NCBI GenBank assembly: GCA_964396595.1
Contig: CAYNFR010000028.1
Location: forward strand, 1 to 42,627
Length of the DNA stretch: 42,627 nucleotides
Direction: 5' to 3'
DNA from: CAYNFR01 sp964396595
GTDB taxonomy: Bacteria; Bacteroidota; Bacteroidia; Chitinophagales; Saprospiraceae
Shown one piece after another: positions 9,185 to 17,468 of this stretch (position 1 is the stretch's first letter; every line of letters begins with the position of its first letter). Both the position numbers and the translations under genes were made by a program. Under the pieces are notes generated by a model, which saw only the letters and a program-made list of their open reading frames with translations, made no database searches and was not told where the DNA came from.

Positions 9185-11335
9185 TTACAATTTAGAATAA
9201 TGACTACTTATGATGTCGAGTGCTTTACGTTTCTGTGGTGTATAATCTCTTGCTTGTCTTTCAGAAAGCATATCTGCGTCGGTAAACCATTTCCACAGAA
9301 AACCACCTGCCCACCATTCTTCTTTTGAAAAAACCGATAAGAGTGCGTCATAGGCATTGGCTTGCGCAGTTTCATTGAGCGGGGTGACGTTCAGTCTTTT
9401 TTCCAATTCCCAATTTTTACCCGCAGCACCATCAGCGGCTAGATAGCCATATTCGGTGAATAATACCTTGATGCCTTGTTTCTTATGAAAATTCCGAAGT
9501 CTCTTTACTATATCTCGCCATTTGTAAGTGAGCAAGCTCACAGAAGGGGTTTTTACTTCTGTGAGGGGGAAGTAAGCACTTATTCCCGCATAGTCCAGCT
9601 GATCCCAAAAAGGAATTTTTTCAAAATCATCCCAGTTTGCACAGTAGGTGATTTTGCCTCGGTATTGCTGACGAATATCCCTAATCAGTTGACGCCAAAA
9701 CTGTTCACGCTTGATGGCACTGATGCGGAGTTCTGTGCCTATGCACAATAGATCAACCTCAGTCATTTCAGCAAGCCTGATAAAGGAAAAAATGTAATCT
9801 CGATATGATTGTTCCCATGCATTCCATTCTGCTTCTGTGGCATAGTCGAGATCGCCTACCCATGTCGTTCTTGACCATAAATGCGGTTTTAACATAATCT
9901 TCAACCCACTCTCACGAGCAAACTTGATGGATGCTAACAAGCCTTCTTTTCGCTCCCCCCACCATTGTCGATCTGTTTCAAATATGATTTCGGGACTATC
10001 CGGTCTGATAAAAGCAAAAGGTGTAAGGGCTACCCATGTGGCATTTATCCGTGCAATGTCAGTCATAGGATTATTGCTAAACTCACGGGATGGCGCTACC
10101 AAAGTGACACCAGCGATTTTGGATTGAGCTGATAAGCCGGAGATAAGCAATAGTATCATAGCAGTTGTTGTCGCCAGTTTTTTGATAGGTGAAAAACCAT
10201 AGACTAAACCTGACATTCTGCCCAATTTGATAAGACTGACTAATAATATCAGATAGCAAGAAGAGGGAATATGTTGCGGTATAAAAAACCAAATTACCGC
10301 GATAAAGAGACAATAGAAAAAGCTAAAACGGCTTATTTTTTCAAGTTTTGTAGGCTTAGTCCACCATATACTAATCATCCAAGGTGTTGTCCAAAGCATA
10401 TTAAAATTACTGCGGCAGATCGTATGATTTGTAAAAAACCACATAAAAAAGAAGACCATAAAGGCTAAGGCCAATGCTGTAAACCAAATACCATCCCAAT
10501 ATTTTTGAAATCTTCTATCTTGCTTAATTATTAGTAAGATTGACATCAATATTTCCAACAAAAGGATCATTCCAAAAACATGGATTGGACTGAAAAACCC
10601 ACGGTCAGAGCTGACATCGGGAAAAATCATGATGAGATCGTCGGACGCGACGATTTGCTCAGCATTTGGTTTGGAAGTAGTGTTGAGATAATCATAAAAA
10701 TATTCCGGCAAAAACATGCGATCATTATCAGTGGTATGGCAATCATTTTTAGCGCCCAGTATGATATCCATACCAAATGATGCCCAAGGTGATACTTTAT
10801 TATATTCATGTAGCAGGTCTCTGAAAGTTTTGTGTACCGCAATTTTTTCCGGGTATTCCGCTCCGATCAGATTACGTAGTAACTCGCGGATACGGGTGGT
10901 GCAATTATCAAAATAAAAGTCGTAGGCATACTCCTTATTTTCCGGAAGAATGTTTTCAGAGAGAAAGCTATAAAGAATATTTTTTTCATCCGTGGAGAGA
11001 TTAAGTGATTGTTCTTTTACATAGCGCTGCGTGTAATGATATTCTTGTAGAAAACGACTGGTAGAGGAAACCGACAGTTGATATGGAAGCTTGCCGCGTA
11101 GAAATTTTGGATAAAAAAGCGGTGTATTCGTGTCGAATGTTCCATAATTATACACTACATCGAGGTTTTGATCAGGGTCTAATACTCTGATAGCAGTATG
11201 GCCAAACATCGAATACATCTCTGTTCCCGGTCCGCAAGTGTACACGCTGATTCTTGAAGATTCAGACAAGGAGATCATTTGCGCCGTCGCGCAATAAATT
11301 GAAAAATAAAAAATAGTTGTGAAGAAGTGCCTCAT
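9185..11335 (-). CDS. DUF4105 membrane domain fused to GH113-like glycosidase
   Basis: A 716-residue protein that reads as two normally separate proteins joined in frame. Residues 1-19 are a signal peptide. Residues ~22-225 are a DUF4105 (Lnb N-terminal-like) periplasmic domain with conserved GHTAIRV (H46) and DNCTTRIRELL (C145). Residues ~250-385 hold about four membrane segments, the usual tail of Bacteroidota DUF4105 proteins. At ~385-405 a second signal-like sequence follows (basic KK, hydrophobic core, SGLSAQ cleavage-like end). Residues ~406-716 then form a TIM-barrel glycosidase resembling family GH113, with candidate catalytic acid E535 (CIGTEL) and nucleophile E628 (FTEYGY). The start ATG overlaps the PaiB stop by 4 bases (ATGA), and panC follows after 10 bases. 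An internal ATG at 10216 could give the glycosidase alone. GH113 members known are beta-mannanases; the substrate here is unknown. Confidence 0.8.
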   Translation of the reverse strand: MRHFFTTIFYFSIYCATAQMISLSESSRISVYTCGPGTEMYSMFGHTAIRVLDPDQNLDVVYNYGTFDTNTPLFYPKFLRGKLPYQLSVSSTSRFLQEYHYTQRYVKEQSLNLSTDEKNILYSFLSENILPENKEYAYDFYFDNCTTRIRELLRNLIGAEYPEKIAVHKTFRDLLHEYNKVSPWASFGMDIILGAKNDCHTTDNDRMFLPEYFYDYLNTTSKPNAEQIVASDDLIMIFPDVSSDRGFFSPIHVFGMILLLEILMSILLIIKQDRRFQKYWDGIWFTALALAFMVFFFMWFFTNHTICRSNFNMLWTTPWMISIWWTKPTKLEKISRFSFFYCLFIAVIWFFIPQHIPSSCYLILLVSLIKLGRMSGLVYGFSPIKKLATTTAMILLLISGLSAQSKIAGVTLVAPSREFSNNPMTDIARINATWVALTPFAFIRPDSPEIIFETDRQWWGERKEGLLASIKFARESGLKIMLKPHLWSRTTWVGDLDYATEAEWNAWEQSYRDYIFSFIRLAEMTEVDLLCIGTELRISAIKREQFWRQLIRDIRQQYRGKITYCANWDDFEKIPFWDQLDYAGISAYFPLTEVKTPSVSLLTYKWRDIVKRLRNFHKKQGIKVLFTEYGYLAADGAAGKNWELEKRLNVTPLNETAQANAYDALLSVFSKEEWWAGGFLWKWFTDADMLSERQARDYTPQKRKALDIISSHYSKL

Positions 11336-11949
11336 GTTTTTGGTCTAATTTTAAGCATTGCTTCAGCCGTTCTTTTTTCTGTTTCATTTCCTTGAGACAG
11401 ATGATCGGTGACATTGTAATAATCTATATCCTTTCTATTCTGACTCAATTTTTGCGAAAATTGGATTTCAGTAACGTTCATACGGAATGCTATTAACCCA
11501 CGATAATGTGCCTGCTTGTCTCTTTCTGACATCTGATCCACATGAAAACGTCTCGGCCTCCCTGCTTCATATTTGTCCACTAGCTTATTAATAGAATCAA
11601 TCATGATCTGTCCTTCTATAGCATTGGCTACGCCATAAAGATGCACTGCTTCATAATTCCATGTGGGCACATTGACATGATGATACCATGAAGAGCTGAC
11701 GTAAGCATGATGCTCCATAAACGTCGCCAATAGAACTTGTGTCCCATCGAATGAAGAGGATTGTATATTGGCACTAGCGATGTGCCCATAAAGATGTAAT
11801 GCGGAGTCATTCGCGTCGATGTACATAGGTATATGCGTTGCAAATGGTTGGTTGTCAACCATCGAGAAGAGCGTGCCGAATCCGTGTTGTTTTACAAAAT
11901 CTATGGCGGACTGTCTGTCTATATTGTTATTAATTTTCGAGATATACAT
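11332..11949 (-). CDS. PaiB-like FMN-binding protein
   Basis: A 205-residue protein of the PaiB family (FMN-binding split-barrel; annotated as negative transcriptional regulator from Bacillus PaiB). Family blocks are FGTLFSMVDNQPFATHIP (~24-41), LYGHIASANIQ (~52-62), HAYVSSSWYHHVNVPTWNY (~81-99) and AVHLYG just after it. Most such proteins are probably flavin-dependent enzymes or flavin-binding proteins rather than true repressors. The frame is open to a TTG at 11980-11982 that overlaps the symporter stop, but ATG 11947-11949 gives the canonical MYISK start and is preferred. The gene lies 29 bases downstream of the sodium:solute symporter gene and overlaps the next gene by 4 bases, consistent with one operon. 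Confidence 0.88.
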   Translation of the reverse strand: MYISKINNNIDRQSAIDFVKQHGFGTLFSMVDNQPFATHIPMYIDANDSALHLYGHIASANIQSSSFDGTQVLLATFMEHHAYVSSSWYHHVNVPTWNYEAVHLYGVANAIEGQIMIDSINKLVDKYEAGRPRRFHVDQMSERDKQAHYRGLIAFRMNVTEIQFSQKLSQNRKDIDYYNVTDHLSQGNETEKRTAEAMLKIRPKT

Positions 11950-11978
11950 TGTCAAGCGTTTGAAAATCCAATTGATTG

Positions 11979-13466
11979 TCAAATATCAAGAATTTTCTCC
12001 ACTGCAGGATCGAGGATAAGTGGCTTAGTATTTATTGAGATCAGGACAAATATAAAGAGAGAGAATATCAACGAGAAGGCGCCGACATCAATATTATACG
12101 GCAGTTTCCAGCTGAACAGTTTAAAAGCCAGGTTTATCACAAGACTGCATATGATGGATACATTTGCCGCCGTGGCGGTGGCGCGCTTCCAGTTGAATCC
12201 GAGCGTAACGACAGGTACTATTGCTGCCGCGAATGTACCCCATCCAAAAGCTCCCAATATCGCAATCAGATCACCTGTGTACAGCGCAAATACCGCCGCT
12301 ACCAATGACAAGCCGGCAGTCGTTATCCGCGCCAATGCAAGCTGATCATAACGAGAGAGGTCTAGATTAAATGATTTGGGAAGGTCATGCATGATCGCAG
12401 CACTGCCAATATTGACGAAGGCATCTGCTGTGGACATAATCGCGGCAAACAATCCTGCAAAGACGATACCTGCAAGGATCGGGTGTGTGTAATATTGCAA
12501 AAACTGACCGGCAGCATCATCCGGCGAGTTGAGCGGTTCGTGTATCCCTTGAAGTACTAAGGCCCGCATCGCTAGTCCTATACCCACCCAGAGCAAGGCA
12601 CTGAAGATATAGCCGAGGATCGATATCGGCAGTATATAGCGGGCGTCATTGACCGATTTATTCATCATCAGCTTGGTAATGATATGGGGCTGACCCGATC
12701 CTCCGAGCCCAAATAACAGCAGCCATGACATACTACCCAGTAAACCCAGTGTACCCCATGGTCCTATCGCCTGCGGATCATCTTTATAAACGGTAGTGGT
12801 GATTTCCATCAGGCCATTATCAAATGTCAGGACGACCGTGATAAAAATTAAAATAGCAGCAACTACCATGACACCTCCTTGGATGACATCCGTGTAGACA
12901 GAGGCTATTATGCCACCTGTTACGCTGTAAAACACGAGAATAGAGCAAGAGATGATCATCGATATTTCAAGGCTGATGACGCCGAAGTATTGGGCGTTAT
13001 TCAATATTTCTTTGAGAATGACGGCCATAGCCAATATCTGCGTAGCGAGATAACCTACCACGCCTAGTACAATGGCAAATGCCATTAAGGCTCTGGTCTG
13101 ATTAGATCCGTAACGACGATATACTACATCAGGTAAAGAAATGAAGCTCCCCAATTCCGCAAAAAGTCTAAGCCTTTTAGCCAATAATGAGAAGGAAACA
13201 TTAAATCCCATGATCGCTACGATTACCATCCAGAAGGAACTCATACCCATCTGATAGACTAGCCCCGGCCCACCGACAAAACCAAACCCGCTCAAGGTGG
13301 TAGAAAAAACCGCAAAAGCGGTGACCATGACACCTAGTTCTTTATTGGCCATGAAAAAATGAGAGACTGTTTTGGTCTTGCGTAACGCCCATATGCCTAT
13401 CACTACGCATAAGATCATATAAAGGCTGATACACGTAAGAATGATCGGACTTCTTAACTCTTCCAT
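11979..13466 (-). CDS. Sodium:solute symporter family protein
   Basis: A 495-residue membrane protein of the sodium:solute symporter (SSF) family with about 13 hydrophobic segments. The N-terminal helix pair with SHFFMANKELG (~35-45), then FSTTLSGFGFVGGPGLVYQMG (~54-74), the FYSVTGGIIASVYTDVIQG stretch (~179-197) and GLFAAIMSTADAFVNIGSA (~338-356) are hallmark SSF regions. The AIMSTAD segment contributes to sodium site 2. The substrate cannot be read from the sequence. Because panC and panD follow in the same operon, a PanF-like pantothenate role is possible but unproven; SSF members also carry acetate, proline, sugars and other solutes. Its ATG overlaps the stop codon of the preceding small membrane protein gene by one base (TAATG), implying translational coupling. 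Confidence 0.9.
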   Translation of the reverse strand: MEELRSPIILTCISLYMILCVVIGIWALRKTKTVSHFFMANKELGVMVTAFAVFSTTLSGFGFVGGPGLVYQMGMSSFWMVIVAIMGFNVSFSLLAKRLRLFAELGSFISLPDVVYRRYGSNQTRALMAFAIVLGVVGYLATQILAMAVILKEILNNAQYFGVISLEISMIISCSILVFYSVTGGIIASVYTDVIQGGVMVVAAILIFITVVLTFDNGLMEITTTVYKDDPQAIGPWGTLGLLGSMSWLLLFGLGGSGQPHIITKLMMNKSVNDARYILPISILGYIFSALLWVGIGLAMRALVLQGIHEPLNSPDDAAGQFLQYYTHPILAGIVFAGLFAAIMSTADAFVNIGSAAIMHDLPKSFNLDLSRYDQLALARITTAGLSLVAAVFALYTGDLIAILGAFGWGTFAAAIVPVVTLGFNWKRATATAANVSIICSLVINLAFKLFSWKLPYNIDVGAFSLIFSLFIFVLISINTKPLILDPAVEKILDI

Positions 13467-13993
13467 TATTCCGCAGTTTCTTCTGCGGAAAGAGCCGCTA
13501 GTTCATTAATAATTTTGGCCTCCTCATTTCGTGAGAGCACATACTTTTCAAACTTAAAATAGAAAGTGAAAGTTATCATGAGTGGAACGAACCACATGCC
13601 GATGATCATCCATGCAGTAGGCTTCGGCAGCCAATAGAAAAAATCCTCGTTTCCTTTCCCATACCGCCAATGTTCGAACACCATTCCGCAATATACCAGC
13701 AAATAGGCAGCAATCCCCACAGAGATGTGTCGCGCCATTTTGGTCGGTTTACCATTGCGTAAGCTTCCTGTGTAAAGCATTAAGCCCATTAACAAGATGA
13801 TAAAAAAACCATAAGCAAAACCGAGAAGTCGAGTGTCTGCGCGGTCATCAATGGTAGCCTTGCTGATAAGCAGACCTTCGATTTCCGGATGTGGATACCC
13901 GGTGGCGTAAGGTATGGGGGGCAAAACCGCTAATGCCAATATAATAGCTAATAAGACTCCCAGGCATATCAAGAGTGCTTTCGCAATATTCAT
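13466..13993 (-). CDS. Small membrane protein coupled to the symporter
   Basis: A 175-residue integral membrane protein that I do not recognise as a named family. Four hydrophobic segments are visible at about residues 5-27, 57-77, 88-107 and 126-148. A loop of about 30 residues (NPIPY-like PPIPYATGYPHPEIEGLL) follows the first segment, and the charged C-terminus (EEAKIINELAALSAEETAE) is probably cytoplasmic. Its stop codon shares one base with the symporter start, so the two are almost certainly made together. By analogy with other SSF transporters that have a small membrane partner, it may be an accessory subunit; this is inference. It is the first gene of the seven-gene run, 96 bases after the sugar isomerase gene. 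Confidence 0.75.
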   Translation of the reverse strand: MNIAKALLICLGVLLAIILALAVLPPIPYATGYPHPEIEGLLISKATIDDRADTRLLGFAYGFFIILLMGLMLYTGSLRNGKPTKMARHISVGIAAYLLVYCGMVFEHWRYGKGNEDFFYWLPKPTAWMIIGMWFVPLMITFTFYFKFEKYVLSRNEEAKIINELAALSAEETAE

Positions 13994-14089
13994 TTTATGT
14001 CAGGCTTAAGTAATGGGCATCAGTGCTCGTTACAGCATAAACATAATAATAAGATGTTAATGCCCGGTAAAAAATTTAAGTCTGGAGAT

Positions 14090-15079
14090 TTAAACTTTTG
14101 AAAGCTCCTTCTTCAAGTAGTCGATTACGTTTACTTCGATGGCATCGACACCTCGAAGAACACTCAGATACCAGGACACCCAATCACCAAGATGTACATG
14201 ATACAGTAACTGCTCTACATAATCGCGACCCTTGCAATAAAGGTTAATGATGGTAGGGGTAAGCTTTCCGATTATTTCTTGATTGATATCCATTCGGATG
14301 CTGTTGCGCTTGAAGTCATCCTTTGATCGGAGATAGATTACTGCGAGACGGTCATCTTTATCTTTCCAGCCTACCAGCTCATTGTGATTCATCTCGGGAA
14401 TAACATGATGCCAGCAGAGTGCCTTAGCATTTTCATTTATTTGTTGTCTTAGGCGTACGGCTGCGGGTTCAAATTTGTCGGAACTATAGATTATCGGAAG
14501 CTTATGATGTAGCTGGGAGGCAACATCTTTGGCCACTTTTTTTATGTCTTCACTTTCTTTATCAAGGAGCTTAGCTGCATTGGCGACACTTCGGATGGCA
14601 GAATCATCAATAAATCCGAGCTTGTTTAAGACTGCAAGCTGTTGAACGAAAGAATACCCTAGACATGCTCTTGGAGAAGGCCAGTTATTGGGTAAAAGAA
14701 TATAATCGAGCCCGAGCTCTTGAGCATATTGAATAAGTTTGCCTCCGGCAGAAATGACTATGATAGTCGCGCCGGTGGTCTTGAGCTTTTCGAATGAATA
14801 CAGCGTCTCCTCCGTATTTCCACTGTATGATGAAGCGATGGCCAAGGTATTCTTATCTATAAAGGCCGGAATATCGTAGCCCTTGCTTACGATATAGGGA
14901 ACACTACAATACTCTTTGATAATTGAAGCAACAAAATCTCCACCGATACCCGAGCCTCCGAGACCGGCTACATATACTTTGTTGATCGTTCTTTTCGGCT
15001 TACGTATTTTTGCTTTTTCAGCAATTGCAAGACTTTCTCTGAGTTGCTCCGTAAAGCGAGCGATGAGACTATCCATCAT
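14090..15079 (-). CDS. Bifunctional phosphoglucose/phosphomannose isomerase
   Basis: A 329-residue cytoplasmic SIS-domain enzyme interconverting glucose-6-phosphate or mannose-6-phosphate with fructose-6-phosphate. The N-terminal SIS domain shows VAGLGGSGIGGDF (~37-49) and SSYSGNTEETLYSFEKL (~83-99), the phosphosugar-binding Ser/Thr loop. The PRACLGYSF segment (~136-144) and the C-terminal region with NENAKALCWHHVIPEMNHNELVGW (~210-233, including the conserved Glu and His) match the dual-specificity PGI/PMI family rather than classical Pgi. Two adjacent ATG codons (15079 and 15076) could start it. It is transcribed divergently from yraN, with promoter boxes in the 47-base gap. It could be co-transcribed with the downstream symporter run, 96 bases away. 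Confidence 0.9.
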   Translation of the reverse strand: MMDSLIARFTEQLRESLAIAEKAKIRKPKRTINKVYVAGLGGSGIGGDFVASIIKEYCSVPYIVSKGYDIPAFIDKNTLAIASSYSGNTEETLYSFEKLKTTGATIIVISAGGKLIQYAQELGLDYILLPNNWPSPRACLGYSFVQQLAVLNKLGFIDDSAIRSVANAAKLLDKESEDIKKVAKDVASQLHHKLPIIYSSDKFEPAAVRLRQQINENAKALCWHHVIPEMNHNELVGWKDKDDRLAVIYLRSKDDFKRNSIRMDINQEIIGKLTPTIINLYCKGRDYVEQLLYHVHLGDWVSWYLSVLRGVDAIEVNVIDYLKKELSKV

Positions 15080-15091
15080 AATTAATACCTT

Positions 15092-15139
15092 TACTTTTGT
15101 GACGAGCTACAAATATGCGATAAACCATGTCGAAACAAA
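15092..15139. promoter_or_regulatory. Divergent promoter boxes for the isomerase gene and yraN
   Basis: On the minus strand, a -7-like CATATTTG (15110-15117) is preceded by TTTG (15136-15139) at a spacing of 18 bases, which fits the Bacteroidota pattern TTTG/TAnnTTTG with one mismatch; it would drive the isomerase gene, and its -33 box lies inside the yraN coding region. On the plus strand, TACTTTTG (15092-15099) is a perfect TAnnTTTG box upstream of yraN, but no good -33 box is seen for it. Confidence 0.5.
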
Positions 15140-15492
15140 ACGAAATTGGTAAAAAAGGTGAGGATCTGGCAGTAGCATTATTGCTTAATAAGGAGTACAA
15201 GTTACTTGAACGCAACTGGCGATTTAGCAAGGCAGAGATCGATATCATCTGCAAGAAGGATGATCTGTTAGTTTTTGTGGAGGTGAAGACCAAGTCGTAT
15301 AATTTTTTTGGCGAAGCAGCTGAGTCTGTCGGGGCAAAAAAAGAAATATTGATTGCCGATGCAGCAGCAGCTTACATGAGAGAAGTCGAGCATGAATGGG
15401 CATTTAGATTTGATATTATATCGATATTGCTACCTGAGGGTTCTGATCCAATCATCTCACATTATGAAGATGCATTTTTCCCCGGCATCTGA
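15127..15492 (+). CDS. yraN: YraN/UPF0102 family nuclease-like protein
   Basis: A 121-residue cytoplasmic protein of the YraN (UPF0102) family, a restriction-endonuclease-like fold. The diagnostic blocks are GKKGEDLAVALLLNKEYKLLERNWR (start of the protein to ~32) and the catalytic-type motif AEIDIICKKDDLLVFVEVKTK (~37-57), with the E-x-D...E-V-K pattern of PD-(D/E)xK nucleases. The biological role is not established; Holliday junction or DNA-processing functions have been suggested for the family. It is preceded by a TAnnTTTG promoter box and followed immediately by a perfect hairpin (15495-15513). The start is ATG 15127. Confidence 0.9.
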   Translation: MSKQNEIGKKGEDLAVALLLNKEYKLLERNWRFSKAEIDIICKKDDLLVFVEVKTKSYNFFGEAAESVGAKKEILIADAAAAYMREVEHEWAFRFDIISILLPEGSDPIISHYEDAFFPGI

Positions 15493-15494
15493 GC

Positions 15495-15513
15495 AGTAAT
15501 ACAGCGTATTACT
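15495..15513 (+). other. Perfect hairpin directly after yraN
   Basis: An 8-base perfect stem (AGTAATAC / GTATTACT) with a 3-base loop begins three bases after the yraN stop codon. No T run follows on either strand, so it is not a standard intrinsic terminator. It could protect the yraN transcript end or be a protein-binding palindrome. Confidence 0.4.
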
Positions 15514-15555
15514 AAACAAGCAATAAAATGTTGTCAGGACTATTCTTCAGTCGGC

Positions 15556-15585
15556 TTGCGGATTTCAGGATTATACTTATATTTG
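15556..15585 (+). promoter_or_regulatory. Promoter of rpmE2
   Basis: TTG at 15556-15558 and TATATTTG at 15578-15585, separated by 19 bases, match the Bacteroidota primary promoter consensus (TTTG, about 19 bases, TAnnTTTG). The -7 box is perfect and lies 22 bases before the rpmE2 start codon at 15608, as expected for a highly expressed ribosomal protein gene with a short leader. Confidence 0.7.
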
Positions 15586-15607
15586 CACTCCTTTTAGAAA
15601 GTACACT

Positions 15608-15880
15608 ATGAAAAAAGATATCCACCCGAAGAATTATAGACTTGTCGTATTCAAAGACTTCTCTTGTGACGAGTCATTTCTCACAAAATCATGTGCAGAA
15701 TCGAAAGACACCATCCTATGGGAAGATGGTAATACATACCCGTTGATCAAGTTAGAAATTTCTAACATGTCGCACCCTTTCTTCACAGGAAAAGTGAAGT
15801 TTGTCGATACAGCAGGTCGTATTGATAAGTTTAACAAGAAATTTGCAAAGTTTGCATCCAAGTCGGTTACTGAGGAGTAA
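15608..15880 (+). CDS. rpmE2: 50S ribosomal protein L31 type B
   Basis: A 90-residue ribosomal protein of the large subunit. The start MKKDIHPKNYRLVVFKD, the WEDGNTYPLIKLEISNMSHPFFTGK stretch (~38-62) and VDTAGRIDKFNKKF (~66-79) are characteristic of L31 type B. It lacks the zinc-binding CxxC pair of type A L31. In many bacteria the zinc-free form is used under zinc limitation, but Bacteroidota often carry only the B form, so this need not imply zinc control. It has a strong consensus promoter and is followed by a likely terminator before the convergent M43 protease gene. Confidence 0.96.
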   Translation: MKKDIHPKNYRLVVFKDFSCDESFLTKSCAESKDTILWEDGNTYPLIKLEISNMSHPFFTGKVKFVDTAGRIDKFNKKFAKFASKSVTEE

Positions 15881-15914
15881 TCATTCGGAATAACAATATA
15901 CACTAAAGATATTT

Positions 15915-15949
15915 GAGCTCGTTTACGATGTATTCGGGCTTTTTCTTTT
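15915..15949 (+). terminator. Intrinsic terminator after rpmE2
   Basis: The arms GAGCTCG (15915-15921) and CGGGCTT (15935-15941) can pair over 7 bases with two G-U wobbles, closing a 13-base loop. They are followed by TTTTTCTTTT. It lies 35 bases after the rpmE2 stop and before the convergent metalloprotease gene. Confidence 0.6.
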
Positions 15950-15993
15950 ATGCCATAGTGACGTACGTAGCCAACGATCATCTTTCTTAGTCT

Positions 15994-17217
15994 CTAATCA
16001 CAATTAGATATCTGTGCATTCAGTACCGATCCTAAAAGTATCTCAAAGATGGGCTGAAGCGCAATATGCGAATTCGCTTGCAGAGTAACAATGGCGTTAT
16101 TTCGTACAACACCTTGCGCAGTGATTACGGATTGTGCCTTATAACTTCCAGAACTAATGGGATCTTGATTGATCGCGAGTGTTGGGGGGCAGTCACCGGC
16201 AGCACAGCGGGTATGCCCTATGAGTTGAGGCCTAGAGGCTTGAATAGCGGCTCGCATTCTAGCGCCCTGTCCAGTAGTAAACATATTCATACATTGATCA
16301 TCTACGTAATCCATGTAATTCATAAACATGACACCATGACCGGAAGAGGTGCATTGATCAGTTTTGGGGAACATAGGGCATCCATAGTTCGAGTCGTACT
16401 GTGGAGGTGTATCGGCGACACCATCATCACCTGAGCAGCTTCTAGTTCTTCCCCAAATATGGTCTAAATTTAACCAATGGCCTACTTCGTGGGAAACCGT
16501 TCTGCCATAACCATAATCTCCACCTGCAGGATGCGGCAAATTTAATGAGCCTATGGTGCTGTAAGTTTGCACCACTACGTCATAAACAGGATTTCCTCCG
16601 GGAAAGGTGGCATATCCCAAAAGTTCATCTTGACAGTCGTCATCGTTTAGTTTTTGGACAGTGAAAATGTTGAGGTATTGGGCGGTATTCCATGTGCGAC
16701 CTATTACGATGTTCTGGTCTATAAAATCAGAATTCCAGCACGCATTTTGATTCAGATTGAGATTTGTTCGAACTATGCCATTGGTAGCTTGTCCATTCGG
16801 GTCGACGCTCGCGAGGCAGAACTGTATCATCGTGTTTGATGCCACGGGATTAAAAGCTGTAGGTGTATTGGCGGCATCACTATTAAGGCGGGCATAATCT
16901 TGATTAAGTTGCGCCAATTGAGCCATTATCCGGGCCTCGGAAAGATTTTCATTACTTCCCACCGCATCTCCATTATGAATCACTTGGAATACTACCGGAA
17001 TGGTTATGGTAGTACTGGATTTAAGATAATCTTCTTTAAGGTAAAGTTGTAGCCGTTTCTCTATTGCCTGTCGGTGCTGCTCAATGGTTGGATCTTTTTT
17101 TATGGCATTCGCATAATGTTGATCTGTTCCACAAGTACGTTGTCCATAGATACAGAAAAATGAAGAAAGGAATATGACTGTTGTGAAAATAGGCAGAATA
17201 TACCACGGATGTTTCAT
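15994..17217 (-). CDS. Secreted M43 (pappalysin-like) zinc metalloprotease
   Basis: A 407-residue exported protein. Residues 1-25 are a signal peptide. Residues ~65-335 are an M43 metallopeptidase domain: the zinc motif HEVGHWLNLDH supplies H243, E244, H247 and H253, and the downstream MNYMDY (~299-304) is the Met-turn of metzincins. DTPPQYDSNYGCP (~269-281) and YVDDQCMNMFTTGQGARM are further family features. Cysteines along the domain suggest disulfides, consistent with an extracellular site. The C-terminal ~55 residues (SGSYKAQSVITAQG... through SVLNAQISNCD) resemble the 3-coathanger stack repeat that ends many secreted Bacteroidota proteins; it probably serves as a spacer or surface module. 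No classical type IX sorting signal is seen after it. The active site is intact. The gene stands alone with a 251-base upstream region shared with the divergent GlmU-family gene. Confidence 0.88.
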   Translation of the reverse strand: MKHPWYILPIFTTVIFLSSFFCIYGQRTCGTDQHYANAIKKDPTIEQHRQAIEKRLQLYLKEDYLKSSTTITIPVVFQVIHNGDAVGSNENLSEARIMAQLAQLNQDYARLNSDAANTPTAFNPVASNTMIQFCLASVDPNGQATNGIVRTNLNLNQNACWNSDFIDQNIVIGRTWNTAQYLNIFTVQKLNDDDCQDELLGYATFPGGNPVYDVVVQTYSTIGSLNLPHPAGGDYGYGRTVSHEVGHWLNLDHIWGRTRSCSGDDGVADTPPQYDSNYGCPMFPKTDQCTSSGHGVMFMNYMDYVDDQCMNMFTTGQGARMRAAIQASRPQLIGHTRCAAGDCPPTLAINQDPISSGSYKAQSVITAQGVVRNNAIVTLQANSHIALQPIFEILLGSVLNAQISNCD

Positions 17218-17468
17218 GATGATGAAGCGGCTTGAAATGGAATCGATGTATACTATGATTGAACGATTAGCAGCGAACTTGAATTTTTAAGGAAACAGTT
17301 ATTTTCTATAAGCTCAATTTTAATTCATTCAGACGTTCTTCTTGTAGACTTTATTGCGCGGAATACACTTTGGAATGTTCATTCTTCACATGTAGAAAGG
17401 CGTTTCAAGTGTAGTATTTTGATAAAACTCAATGTCTGCTCAGGCAGAATTAAGTATCATTGTGATGC

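Noticed and set aside
11950..11982. An 11-residue extension of the PaiB-like protein from TTG that overlaps the symporter stop.
   Set aside because: ATG 11949 gives the family start MYISK; the TTG start is less likely although the overlap fits coupled translation.
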